From Agapetus fuscipes (Eukaryota > Arthropoda > Insecta > Trichoptera > Glossosomatidae): a stretch of DNA of 64,000 nucleotides. The notes beneath the pieces were generated by a model that searched no databases, was not told the origin of the DNA, and was given only the letters and a program-made list of their open reading frames with translations. The stretch is taken from the NCBI GenBank assembly GCA_951799405.1, contig OX637345.1:5084001-5148000 (forward strand). Direction: 5' to 3'. This document shows, piece by piece, positions 41,875 to 52,620 of the stretch; position 1 is the stretch's first letter; every line of letters begins with the position of its first letter. Both the position numbers and the translations under genes were made by a program.

Positions 41875-42452
41875 ATTCAGAAGCACTATTCTGCTGAATT
41901 CCTTACGACCATAAGGCTGGTTTTAGTGTCGCGCTGACAACACGCTGACCATCAGCACTGACAGAAAAGATATATGAACTTGTATTAAGTGTTTTAGGCT
42001 GGTTTTAGTGTCGCACTGACAACACGCTGACCGTCAGCGCTGACAGCCAAAATATATGAACTTGTATTAAGTGTTTTAGGCTGGTTTTAGTGTCGCACTG
42101 ACAACACGCTGACCGTCAGCGCTGACAGCCAAAATATATGAACTTGTAGGAAGCGTTGCGCGCTGACAGCTACGCGCCAGTCTAAAACGCTACCTACAAG
42201 TTCATATATTTTGAACGGTCAGCGCGACACTAAAACCAGCCTTAGAATGGCGCGTAGCTGTCAACGCGCACGGCGGTCAGCGCAGCTGAGCCGTGAGCAC
42301 TGACGGTCAGCGCGACACTAAAACCAGCCTAAGGGGACGAGATATCCAAAAATAAGGTGTACTGTTATTTTTTTTATCCATGGAGTTCTTTCACAAGCCC
42401 TAGCAATCTCCAACAAAGTTTGAGGAATTTTGCAGAATAGCGTTTCAGGCTA
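41875..42452. mobile_element. MITE-A containing MITE-B (nested)
   Basis: The outer element runs from CAGAAGCACTATTCTGCTGA to TTTTGCAGAATAGCGTTTC. It is interrupted at TTACGACCA[TAAGG] by the inner element (41921-42332) and resumes at GGACGAGATATCCAAAAATA. The outer order matches the simpler copies at 7.6 and 54.5 kb. Confidence 0.75.
41921..42332. mobile_element. MITE-B, tandem plus inverted GGCTGGTTTTAG element
   Basis: Left half: three direct copies of a ~78-bp unit (GGCTGGTTTTAGTGTCGC, GCTGACCGTCAGCGCTGACA, ATATATGAACTTGTATTAAG). Right half: inverted copies ending GCGACACTAAAACCAGCCTA twice. Hence at least five related ends in one insertion. Confidence 0.8.
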
Positions 42453-42494
42453 TCTTATAAAGACCCAGAAGAAGGAGGAGGTGAAGACACTCAA

Positions 42495-42605
42495 GGTGGG
42501 TCTTGGTCTTCTTGATCAACTGCAGCCCAACACCTCTTCTCCAGTCCCATTCTCTTCCCGTAATGAAACCTACCACCACTCCGACCAGCCACCTTGATTT
42601 GGGCT
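42495..42605 (-). mobile_element. Retrotransposon 3' end, badly decayed
   Basis: The minus frame (VAGRSGGRFHYGKRMGLEK, RCWAAVDQEDQDPP) aligns by position with the GRPRSRWLDG tail at 13.6 kb. Confidence 0.35.
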
Positions 42606-43104
42606 ATTAAGGGTGGGCAAAATATATTGATTACTATAATACTCGTATTTATTGAAATATTGATATTTTTCAGAGTATCAAAATTTTTATTATTTTTAAA
42701 GTGCATTTCTATCCTTCACTGTCAACGGCTTTTTTGGGGAGAAATTGGGCATCAATAAATTTTGGAGAATGTGTGCTGACCAGCTTACCGGACCACATCA
42801 ACCCCTTGGTACAGTTTCTATACTTCAGAGTTGTATCTTCTTCGCAATATGTTTCCCTCCTTTCATCATTATCATGAGCTCGACATTCAACTTGGCTGCA
42901 TTTGCATTGAAATTGTCCATCCATCACAGTCTTCCTGGTCTTTATCGGTTTTGTGGTGCTTAATGATGGAGTCGTCAATTGCAATTATGTGACCAGCTCT
43001 CTGCAGGTCTTTGGTATCACATCGCATCGGGCTCTCTGTAGATGGCCATGCCAGCCATTGTTATCGTTGACCGCCTCCATCCTTTATTCGGCCATACACA
43101 CAAA

Positions 43105-43385
43105 CAATGCAACTAAGCTACACATATAGTGTTACTTCTTGCCGTATTATCCCTGAAGCGTTTTGCATGCGGTGAGTGAACCTATTACTTTTTACCGGCC
43201 TTACGCCAACCAATTCAGTTGAAATGGGGGTTTCCCAGCTACCGAGGGGGCTGGTACTCATTTCTTGTGAAGGGTGAGTAAACCTTGCCGGTATTTTATT
43301 TTGGGGTTGGAAATAAACACCAAAACGGGAAATCATTTCTGACACCCTAAATGCAAGCACTCGACCAACTGAGCTATCGGCGCAG
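43105..43385 (-). repeat. F3 SINE copy
   Basis: Full body, but the tRNA-like head has lost its box B region (ACACCCTAAATGCAAGCACT). It begins 26 bases 3' of the zinc-finger stop. Confidence 0.75.
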
Positions 43386-43410
43386 TGGAGAATTTTCCTT
43401 TCAAAGATGT

Positions 43411-46400
43411 TCACATCATTCCATCTTGCTTTAGTTCTGTTTCCACAATGAAGAAAGCCGGATACTGCAGGATGTCTTCGTGGTTGGCAGTCAGAGAGTA
43501 GACTTGGTTGTTCAAATCACTGAGAGACGGCAAAGGCAGGGGCTCCACGTATTTACTTGGATCAAACAACTTCTGATCTTCCATACCACTGGATGCTGGC
43601 ACTGAAATCAAAATGAGCATTTCCTTGTTGTGAGAGTCATTTGCATGAAAGTCTGGAGACTTGAATGAAGAGGTAAAGTGGAAATATACCTTGGAAGGAG
43701 AAGGTGTAAGAATAATGAAAATATGGAAAAAGCCTTTAATGACTTATTATTATTATTATCCTGTGCATATTTGTCATTGCTTGATATTTAGAATTTTTTT
43801 ACACTTAATCAATAGTTGCAGTCCGGAAGCATAGAAACAGTAAAAGAACTACATTAATGATACTTATATAATCTATATTCTGGTGAGAACCATAATCTTA
43901 CTTATACTTATGAAATTATTATTGCTACGAAAGAAGAATGCAAGGATAGAAAAAACGTCTGTTGATCTGCAATTTTGGCCGCTAAGGCTTTCAAATCTTA
44001 AATGTTCATTTTAATTGTTTTATTGTAATTCATAGATTTTATAATTTTTTTGTTGTTGTTTGTTTTATATACTTAAATGTTTAGTATTTTTGTTGCTTAA
44101 CTAATAGGACAGTATGAAGCTGACCATATTGTAAAAAATGATTCAATCTGCTAATGTAAGCCCTGTTCTAGGGGAGGAGGGAAAGGGGGTTAAGGATAAT
44201 ATGAGATTTGGATTTTAATTTTATATGTACACACACACACATACAGCATTAATCCTTCAACTGCGGGTGACACGCACAGGCGTCAAGTGTAAACTTGCAT
44301 ACAGTGCGGCTGTCAATCATAGACGTCATCCAACTTTGAACTTATCCCTGACATCTGTGTTATAGAATTCAAAAGTCTGCAAGTGAAATGAGCTAAACCT
44401 TTGTGATTTTTGTTCTTGAATAACCAATACATGTGACTGTGCACATAGTTTGTTCACATGTTTCGAAAATCAATTAAGGCAGGAAACAATAAATGCTTTA
44501 AAAATGTCCTTGAAAGAATATTCCGTACTGGGGATATATATTGTTACGAATTTAGTGTTCAAAAGTCTTTCAATTAAAAATACTGGTCTTCTTATACAGT
44601 TGTTTATTTTACACTTTTAATAATTTATTTTCACAAAGATAGTCTCGACTATTCCATTACACTTGGTTTCTGTTCACTGGTTAAGTTAGTTCAATGTAGT
44701 TGTAAAGCTCGTAGGATACTGGCTCTGCAAGCAACTTGCACCCTTCTTATACTCTTCAAAACAGTACTATCTAGAATTATATTTGCTAGACAGTTCCAGA
44801 TTCAATTAGGTACGTAGTAATCATTATTTCTAGATGCTTCAAGTATTTTATTCAATGATTCCTACCCACACATATTTATGAGAATTCTTATTGCATAGTT
44901 ATAGCTAATACCTACTCTAATATTTACATAACAATATATATAGCCAGAATATTCAGAAGCAAAAAGGTTAAGATAGGAGAAACATGCTAGCGTATAGAAA
45001 AGTACAAGACCTTGCAGTGGGACTTTAGGCATGATGATGGTAGGCTCCTCGTGCTTGGATTTCACGTGCCGCCTCAGGTTGTTGGCCCTGTGGAACAGCA
45101 TGGGGCAGTGGGGACAGGCGTTGGACTTCACGCTGCTGTGCAACAGCTTGTGTCTCTTCATGTGGGAGTTTGTTTTGAAAGCTTTCATACACACGTCGCA
45201 CACAAAGTTCCTCTCCTGAAAAATAACAATGTACTTACAGTTTAGAAACCATGATGACTGTCTGCAACTACATAGTAAGTTCTAAGTTAGAGTTTTTTTT
45301 TGTGAAATAGCTAAGCAATCCACAGCCTCACCGAGTCAGGTCTTTACTTTTTAGAAAATTCAAGACCCAAACTCAGGCCCGCCGCACAGTCAGGATGAGA
45401 TAGGAGTCACAGGACTTACGACCTGTCTCTGGTTGGTTAAGGATCCTTTCGTCATAACAGCGCTCCCAATTCCTCCCAATATGTTAAGTCCACTGTCAAG
45501 ATTTGGATCCCGTATCAGTAGAAATATAAATCCAAAAAAAAACTCTGGAGATACCGCCTCATAAAAAAACTAAGGAATAAGGTTGCTGGGATGGTCGAGA
45601 GGATAAGGCTTTGGCACTTGAATTTGCGTTATTGACAATAACACCGGTTCGAGCCCGGACTTGTCCTATCGACAATAACTTCAACACCGGTTCAATAGAT
45701 GTCATTGCATGCACATAAGCTTCCGCTTTCGCATGAAAACAATCTGGCTACTGGGTCTTGCTTGAGTATTGGCGCTTTGTAGCGACGACCAAGCTCGTAC
45801 ACCTCTGCGGCACTACAACAAGTGTCATAGACCCCTAGAGTCTCTAGAATCTAGGGAGTCCCGCACAGATGAATGAAAAAAAAAATGTTAGGAATAAAGA
45901 AAAGTAGACCGATCCGTAGTCAAGTGGGCAGACACTAACATTCCTAATCGAAAGTGTGTGGGTTCAATTTTCGGTGGGGCACATACAATTATAATGAACT
46001 TTTCAAACATGCTCCTCCCAGTGTTAAATGTGTGCGTTTATTAAATACTGGTCACCAAATGTACATCCAGTCTTACAGAAACTAAGTTTTGCATACAAAA
46101 TTGGTTTTGACTAGCGATGACCAAGCATGTAGAGGACTCTTGAAGTGTTGAACTTGAATTGAAAAACAGAGCTCATCAAATAAAGTTGATAGAAATTTAT
46201 TTACTCAAAACTAGAAAGAAGTGGAGACAAAGGTGACAGATGTGAATGAATTTAAAGATATATGTATGTATAGAAAGGAAGAAGTGAACACAACTCTATG
46301 GGGGTTTAGCCACCCCTAGGGGTATGAAGACATGGATTTAAAGAGTTTACCAGAGTATGCTTTGCCACTTTATGATTTTTTAGAGCATAGGATGAAGTGA

Positions 46401-49400
46401 ACAGCACCGGACACTCGTCGCATGCAAAATTCTTGGTCTCCTTTTTGTGTTTGAAGCTTTTGTGGCGAGTCATGTTGGATCTGATCCTCGTAGTGTAGGC
46501 GCACAAATCACAGGACAGGATGACTGAAATACAAAACATCAAGACTTTACAATGTTGACATAAGTGATGGATAAATGGGAAAAAAATCAAGCTGAATTAT
46601 TTGGTGAGTATTGTTTTTGGGTAAATCACACCTGTGCCCCTAGTATAAAGCATTGCATAAAACCCACCTCAATTGCGTAAATCGAAAAAAGTACAAAAAC
46701 TAAATTGTCCTCTAGGAGTGCCGTCCTTTCTTCCATACATTTTTGATTTACGCAAATTGAGGTGAGTTTTATGCAACGTTTTATACTCGGGGCACTGATC
46801 ATAGTTTCATGACTTAAAGGTTGGTATGTGGCTGTGGCTGACTACCCATACTATAAAGATGGTTCACTTTGCCAATGTCACTCCTGTGTCAAAAAAGGGT
46901 TTCAAGAGTTGCTGGACTTATGTTTATTTGAGAAAAGGGTTTATATTAATAATGTAAAAATAAAATAAAAAGTTTTTCTTCACAAGTTCAATCTTCTGAA
47001 AAAGGCATTATTTTAAGACATTATGATATGTGTTATAATTGGGTGTCAAAACACAAAATGGAAAAAGCAAGAAAACATAAAATTTGATACGTAAACGCAT
47101 GTTTTGCATGACTACACACCACCGCAACGTTTGACAGGACTGAGATAAATGTGGGCTATAATATGTATCAATACAGTAAGTTAGTTTCTGTTCCTCTATT
47201 TTATTACTCAATGGGTACAACCTTCAGCATGCAGCCGCTTCATATGCGTCTGGAGACCGTCTTTGCATTTAAACGACGTTCCACACACTTCACACGTGAA
47301 TGGCTTGTCCTCCCGATCCATGACATTGAGCGCCGCCAAATGGCTGGACCGCGTGCAGTGTCGCCTATATGTGTAGACGTCCCAGAAGCCCTGGCGACAC
47401 CAGTGGCACCACACCGCAGAGGCTGAGCTGGACACTGCTGGAAATCAAATAAAACAGCTGTTTGATGCATCATAAATCATTTTCTATAATCTATAATTCA
47501 TACATCAGGGATATCTATAATAATAATCTATAATCTAAGTTGCAAGGATATATTCATTTGAAGCTCTCAAATGTATGCCCAAAAACAAATACGTGTAGTT
47601 CGCGCTTACAAATGCTGAATGTGTACTTACAAATAAAATGCAAACCTCAAATGAACATAAGCCCTACAACTTTTGCCTACCTTCCCTGACACAGGGGTGA
47701 CATTGACAAAGTGAACCATTTTTTACAGTATGGGTGGTCAGCCTTATACCAACCTATAAGTCAAGGAATATCCAGAGTCATAAAAAAAGGAGAGCTTGTA
47801 TGAAGAAGGTTATGACTCTGGATGAAATGAAAGGAGTATGTAAGAATAGAAAGAAATGGTGGTTGGTCTGTAATGTTGGCAGCTAGGACTAGGGTTTTTA
47901 AAATTAGAATTATGTATTATGTTTTAGTTTCGATGTCTTATATTATTTCGATGTTGATTTATAGGTTGGTATGAGGCTGACCACCCATGCTGTAGAAAAT
48001 GGTTCACTTTGCCAATGTCACCCTGTTTGAGGGAAGGTCGGCAAGAGTTGCAGTGTGTGTGGTCCATTTGAGATTTGGTTTTTATGTTGTAGGTTCACAT
48101 GCGGGATGTGCAAGCGCGAATTTGTACGTGTCTGCTTGTGAAAATGCATATAATGTGAATCCTTAATGTTACATATCTTTGCAACTTAGATAAGATTAGA
48201 TATAATCCAAAGTTATGTTAACGAAGATATGTTAACATTTCAGATTCATATTACAAACAGACACATGTAAATTTGCGCTTAAAAATGCTGCATGTGTATT
48301 TACAAATTAAAATCCAAACCTCTATTGAACATATACTTTCAAACTTTTACCGACCTTCCCTGAAACAGTGGTGACATTGGCAAAGTGAACGATTCTTTAC
48401 AGTTTTCTTTATAGTCTCATACCAACCTATACCCACCATCTTTGCAACTTAGATTAAAGATTATAGTACCTAGTGATTACAGTATAAATAGTATCAAATA
48501 TTCACCCAGATGCTTTTTATCCTTCAAATGTGTGCGATAACTGGCACGATTCAGGAAGCCCTCCTTGCAGTGTTCGCATTCATATTTTGGTTTTTCCTAC
48601 AACAGTATTTCATTTTAAAAAATCAGCATGAAGTGAGTATTTCTAAAAAGTCATTTCTGTTTATGATATATCAATTTAATTGAATTTCACTCCTGCTTCA
48701 GGGAAAGGTGGCAAGAGGTGTATGTTTATGTTTAATACATGAAGTGTGATGTTCAATGTTAATAATATAAGTTGTCCAAAGTGAAATAGATCCACTATGA
48801 AAAAATGTTGGCTGTACAAATATTTCATATCAAGAACACTCTTATCTGTGTAAGTTTAGCTGTCGACAAAAATATATTTAAAATCATCTAGCAACATAAA
48901 AAGAAATAGGTATCTTACAAATAGGGGTTCAATTAGATGAGAATATTCGGTGTAGCAACATTTCATCTGATCACAATGAACTAATCGTATTTTGGAAATA
49001 GACGACTCACACATCTCTGTATCTTAGATTATAAATAGAAGTATAAAAAAAAAATATTATTAGGATGATTTATTTGGTGAGCGCTGTTTTTGTGTGAACC
49101 GCTAGAATAGTCGCTATAGAAAGCGCCAATTTTCAAGCAAGATCCAGTTCCTGTAAGGCTGGCGGTCTTTGGTAAAGGTGCATGAATTTTTCAACCCAGG
49201 GAAGAGCATATTTGAAACTATAAATTATATCATTTTTGTGCTCTGCCAGGATTCAAACCCACAACCGCCCAGCGTTGCCACTAGACTACGCACCGGTCAT
49301 AATCAAGAATGTACAATATAATTTTATATGAAAAAAATAACCTTGTGTTGAACAGTCCGCAGATGAATTTTCATCAACTTTTTAGTGGTGAATGTGGCAT

Positions 49401-52197
49401 CACATTTGGAGCAATGCAACCTGGCGTGTACCTTAAACAAATTAAAAATAATCAAGTACAGGCAAACTCCCAAAGAACCAAACATTTTTGCTCCTTATAG
49501 CCATTACTCAGAAACTGGAGTAGGCAAAATAAAATATTGAAGTTCTATTATAATAGCCTGTTTAAACCAGAAAATGAAAGCTTAATCAGAAATGTGTTGG
49601 ATGGTCCCTCCTCAGATGTCAGACCACTCGGACGTCCCAGGATGCGGTGAGCAGACGATGTCGAGGCTAACGCCAAAGTCCTGGGAGTAAGAGGACCATG
49701 GAGGGAGCGGCACAAGACAAGAGAGTCCTGGGATGCCCTGAGCCTTTTAGGCTTGTGAGCCAGAATCATTGTGTATGAAAGCTTGCATATTATACAGAAG
49801 TCAGAAATACATTTATGTTTTGTGTTGAAGTAGGGTTCTGTTTGAAAAAGGTAAATTCTGGATACAATTTAGACATACAGAAGTCAAACAAAAGAATAAA
49901 TGTGTCTAAGGACCGGTATTTTATGTGACTTTAAACAGATAAAAGAACTATCCACACGATTCACATAAGTGCGTCCTTTTCATCAGGATAAAGTTGCCAT
50001 GCTAACGTTGAAAATACAGAGCCTTAGAGCGATAACATTTAGGGAAAATTCCCTGGTGAGCTATCCGGGAAGCTTTTATTGTTTTGTTTATGTAATTATC
50101 AGAGTGTTTCAAATTGTTTTGTTTTATTTTACCTGTTGACCATTGAGCTGACCATATTATTTAATAGTTATTTCCATAAAATGAGCTTATTTTATCCAAA
50201 CAAGTTTGCATGAAAATAAGCCTGAACTAGTATATACACACAACTACATAAGCTCTACATATAATACAAATTCTTATTAACTTCTCTTGAAAGTGGAGCC
50301 ACAACAATGGTCAATGAGCCTTTTCGCAAGTCTGCAACAGTGTTTAGTGAGTGTGCTTTTGCAGTGCATGGAACTGACTGGCACCTGTAGTTTGAGAGAT
50401 TACCTACAGCAGTCACATCAAGAGACGTCTCAAGACCAATGTGTTTGGAGCAACAATGGAACAAAACCGCCCCAATAAAAAATCAACATTTTTTTTATGG
50501 AATCCTGTGCGGGAGACACCCTAGATTTCAGAGAATCTAGAGGTCTATGATATTTGTTTAAGTGCCACAGAGGTTTTGATATCGGTGAGGTGGGGTTGTT
50601 GCCCTGATCCTTTGTAGCAGGGCTGTTAGCTGCGTAGTGTTGTGTTGTGTTGCTTTGTTTTGAGACACTGTTTCATCATCATCAATTGCAATAAAAATGC
50701 TTACTTCTTTGTGGGAATTTAATTCTTTTTCGCTGGCAAAAGACTTTTCGCAGGATGGACACGGTAACAAGTCGTCTGGATTTACGGATGAATTTGTGGT
50801 GCTGACATTGCAGGTCCTCCATAAATGCCTTCTCAAGTTAAACACTTTAGAAAACCTAAAAAACAAAGTATGTAAATAATTATAATCAATCATCGATCAA
50901 TATAAAAGACATAGAAGGTGTATGTCTGTTTCTTCTCATAGTAACAAACGTGCCATGAACCACAATAATAAATATTCAATGAAGAAATGAGACATGAGAT
51001 GTCAGCATCATAAGTCAAAAAGAGATATAAAATAACAATGATTTATTTTTGATCGTTGCCTGGAAATCGATTAATACAAGACCTCATTTGTATAAGATAC
51101 TAGGGCATACTCTTTTTGGTACACCAAACGGCTGATGTTCCATCTATTTCTTTCCTGTTGATCAATGTTTCAAATAAACTAGTAAACCGAGTTTAATAAA
51201 AATTGGGTTAATACTCAATCTTATCGCATGAACATAAAAATGTATGAAAAATACAAAACACCTGTAGTGAGTGTTTTAATTCTTCAGGGTACAGGTATTA
51301 AAAGATGATATGAAATAAAAATAAATAAACAAAGTAGTTTACCTATTCCCACAGTATGGACATATAAGAATGTCTCTTATCACATCAGCAATATTTTGAT
51401 TTGCTTCGTTATTTTGTTCCGACGAATCATTTTGACTAGGCTGGCAATACTTGTGTTCATGGAATTTAAACGATATGGCATTATTGAAGGTTTTCTTGCA
51501 CTTTAAACACGACTGGGCAGCTCCGGCGTGATTAAATAAATGATCAACAAGCGCTGTATACCGACCCAAAACTTCTGCACACAATGGACAACGAAAACGC
51601 TTGTCAAACTCTTCAGTCTCTTCAGATGTATTGGCAGGATCTACTTGAGAAGTATCACAATCCCTGAAAGACTCGGGATCTAATTTTACACTGTCTGAAT
51701 CAGAAAAGTCTTCAGTATTTTCATCTAAAACGTTTTCGTAGCTAAAATCTCCATTTTGTTCGTTATTTATTTGTTTTTCTTTACTTTGACAATCGGATTC
51801 CATTTTCAAATTCGAATCATTTTTCAATTTGTTTTCCCGCCTTACAATTTTTTTTTTGGGATTGTTCTTTTGTTTAGTAGAAATGGTGTTCTTGGTAGGT
51901 TTTTTTTGGCTCTTAGAAGATTTTTTAGTTGTTCGTCGTGGCGCTTTTGGCATGAGAGCATTTTTAATACATTTTTCAATAAATTCTATCGCCTCAGTTT
52001 GATCAGCCCGTGTAAAGTCAGTTATTTGACTAATGACACTTTGGACCTGAAAAAAATGTTTTCAATAAAAAATCATCGAAGTATAAAATATAAAGAATGC
52101 AGTTCATGTTTTTGCATGCTAGCCATTGATGCTAGCATAAAAATGTATTTCTTACCTTCTCTTTAAAATTCTCCAATGCATAGTTCTTGATAGACAT
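43411..52197 (-). CDS. C2H2 zinc-finger protein with twelve fingers
   Basis: Nine exons, minus strand: 52197-52156, 52046-51343, 50855-50705, 49431-49342, 48596-48506, 47437-47222, 46523-46351, 45215-45011 and 43601-43411. Phases agree throughout; 620 aa. Residues 15-45 (VQSVISQITDFTRADQTEAI...) form a short helical N-terminus, followed by a lysine-rich stretch and an acidic stretch (DENTEDFSDSDS). The first finger, CPLCAEVLGRYTALVDHLFNH, starts at ~167 (actual core split CPLC...HLFNH). Later fingers include CPYCGNRFSKVFNLRRHLWR (ending C), CEVCGTSFKCKDGLQTHMKR, CDECPVLFTSSYALKNH and CPHCPMLFHRANNLRRH. Introns cut inside or between fingers. The last exon is a 62-aa non-finger tail ending KQDGMM. 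Probably a DNA-binding nuclear regulator; target and ortholog unknown. The exon 8 donor (GTCTTG) is weak but gives the only in-phase join. Confidence 0.85.
43925..43995 (+). mobile_element. RTE 3' tip fragment
   Basis: AAGAATGCAAGGATAGAAAA and TTGATCTGCAATTTTGGC resemble the last coding bases of the RTE copy at 55.3 kb. Confidence 0.4.
44103..44270 (+). repeat. F2 repeat, degenerate
   Basis: ATAGGACAGTATGAAGCTGA and TTGTAAAAAATGATTCAATC are recognisable; the rest is eroded and runs into an ACACAC tract. Confidence 0.45.
44542..44933. mobile_element. Candidate solo LTR (392 bp)
   Basis: Begins TGTTACGAATTTAGTG and ends TTTACATAACA, giving the short inverted ends TGTTA/TAACA. It is flanked on both sides by ATATAT, a possible 6-bp target duplication, although the area is AT-rich. 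TGTTACG starts are frequent in Ty3-type LTRs. It lies in the last intron of the zinc-finger gene. No internal coding region is present. Confidence 0.5.
45590..45860 (+). repeat. F4-like head joined to F1 3' half
   Basis: GGGATGGTCGAGAGGATAAG and GGTTCGAGCCCGGAC are tRNA-like head blocks. CTACTGGGTCTTGCTTGAG to CGACCAAGCTCGTA is the F1 body. A second kind of SINE chimera. Confidence 0.5.
45905..46195 (+). repeat. F1 SINE copy, diverged
   Basis: GACCGATCCGTAGTCAAGTG head; body end AACAGAGCTCATCAAATAAA. Confidence 0.65.
46624..46798. mobile_element. Palindromic MITE-D copy (best preserved)
   Basis: GTGCCCCTAGTATAAAGCAT at the left end, and its near-complement ending TTTTATACTCGGGGCAC at the right. 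Inner arms share CAATTGCGTAAATCGAAAA / TTTTTGATTTACGCAAATTG. Arms about 60 bp. Confidence 0.8.
46803..46945 (+). repeat. F2 repeat, 3' truncated
   Basis: Starts at CATGACTTAAAGGTTGGTAT and keeps GGTTCACTTTGCCAATGTCA; stops after the TTTATTTGAG block. It directly follows the MITE-D copy. Confidence 0.65.
47508..47767 (-). repeat. F2 repeat copy
   Basis: Full-length minus copy abutting an RTE tip (47768). Its 5' end is ACCAACCTATAAGTCAAGGA. Confidence 0.8.
47768..47895 (+). mobile_element. RTE 3' tip fragment
   Basis: ATATCCAGAGTCATAAAAAA to GTAATGTTGGCAGCTAGGAC is nearly the same as 55232-55358 of the longer RTE fragment. Confidence 0.7.
47958..48197 (+). repeat. F2 repeat copy
   Basis: Full-length plus copy with tail AACTTAGATAAGATTAGA. 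Confidence 0.8.
48198..48478 (-). repeat. F2 repeat copy, head-to-head with the previous one
   Basis: Diverged minus copy immediately following a plus copy. It keeps CCTGAAACAGTGGTGACATT and CATACCAACCTATA. It ends 28 bases from exon 5 of the zinc-finger gene. Confidence 0.65.
49055..49302 (-). repeat. F1 SINE copy
   Basis: Full length with small deletions; on the minus strand the head reads GACCGGTGCGTAGTCTAGTG. Lies 40 bases 3' of exon 4 of the zinc-finger gene. Confidence 0.75.
49585..49760 (+). mobile_element. RTE-like retrotransposon 3' fragment
   Basis: Reads GRPRMR, stop, ADDVEANAKVLGVRGPWRER and TRESWDALSLL, the eroded GRPRxRWxDDVExD...RxxW ending. Confidence 0.6.
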
Positions 52198-52620
52198 TTT
52201 TGATGTCTCTTTTTGAAAGGATAAATAAATAACAATCAATTTCCTATCATATGAGTAACGTTAATAAAAATAAAAATACATCTTGTAATTATTGTAAACA
52301 CAACAAAATGTCAAATTGTCAATTCCATTTGACAGTTTAAAGTATTTTTTTGTGTTATTCACACATCATACTTTAGAATACTGGAAAAGAAAACTTAAAA
52401 AAATACGTAAAAATTATTTTAATTTTTTTTTTAGATAAAGACGTTAATAAAAAAAATAGAAATCATAATATTATCACTTCTTTTTTTATGAGAAAATATA
52501 TTTTCAGATATAAAATGTCAAAATAAGTAAAAACAATGTTTGGTAGGTATAACGGGTATAACTTTGTTTTCATCATTTTATAGTTTGTACGGTGTTTGTA
52601 CGTTGGTACCTATTGCAGTT
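52198..52620. promoter_or_regulatory. Divergent promoter region zinc-finger gene / RpL38
   Basis: About 420 AT-rich bases between the zinc-finger ATG (minus) and the presumed RpL38 transcription start (plus). No repeat is present. Shared promoter inferred from geometry. Confidence 0.5.
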
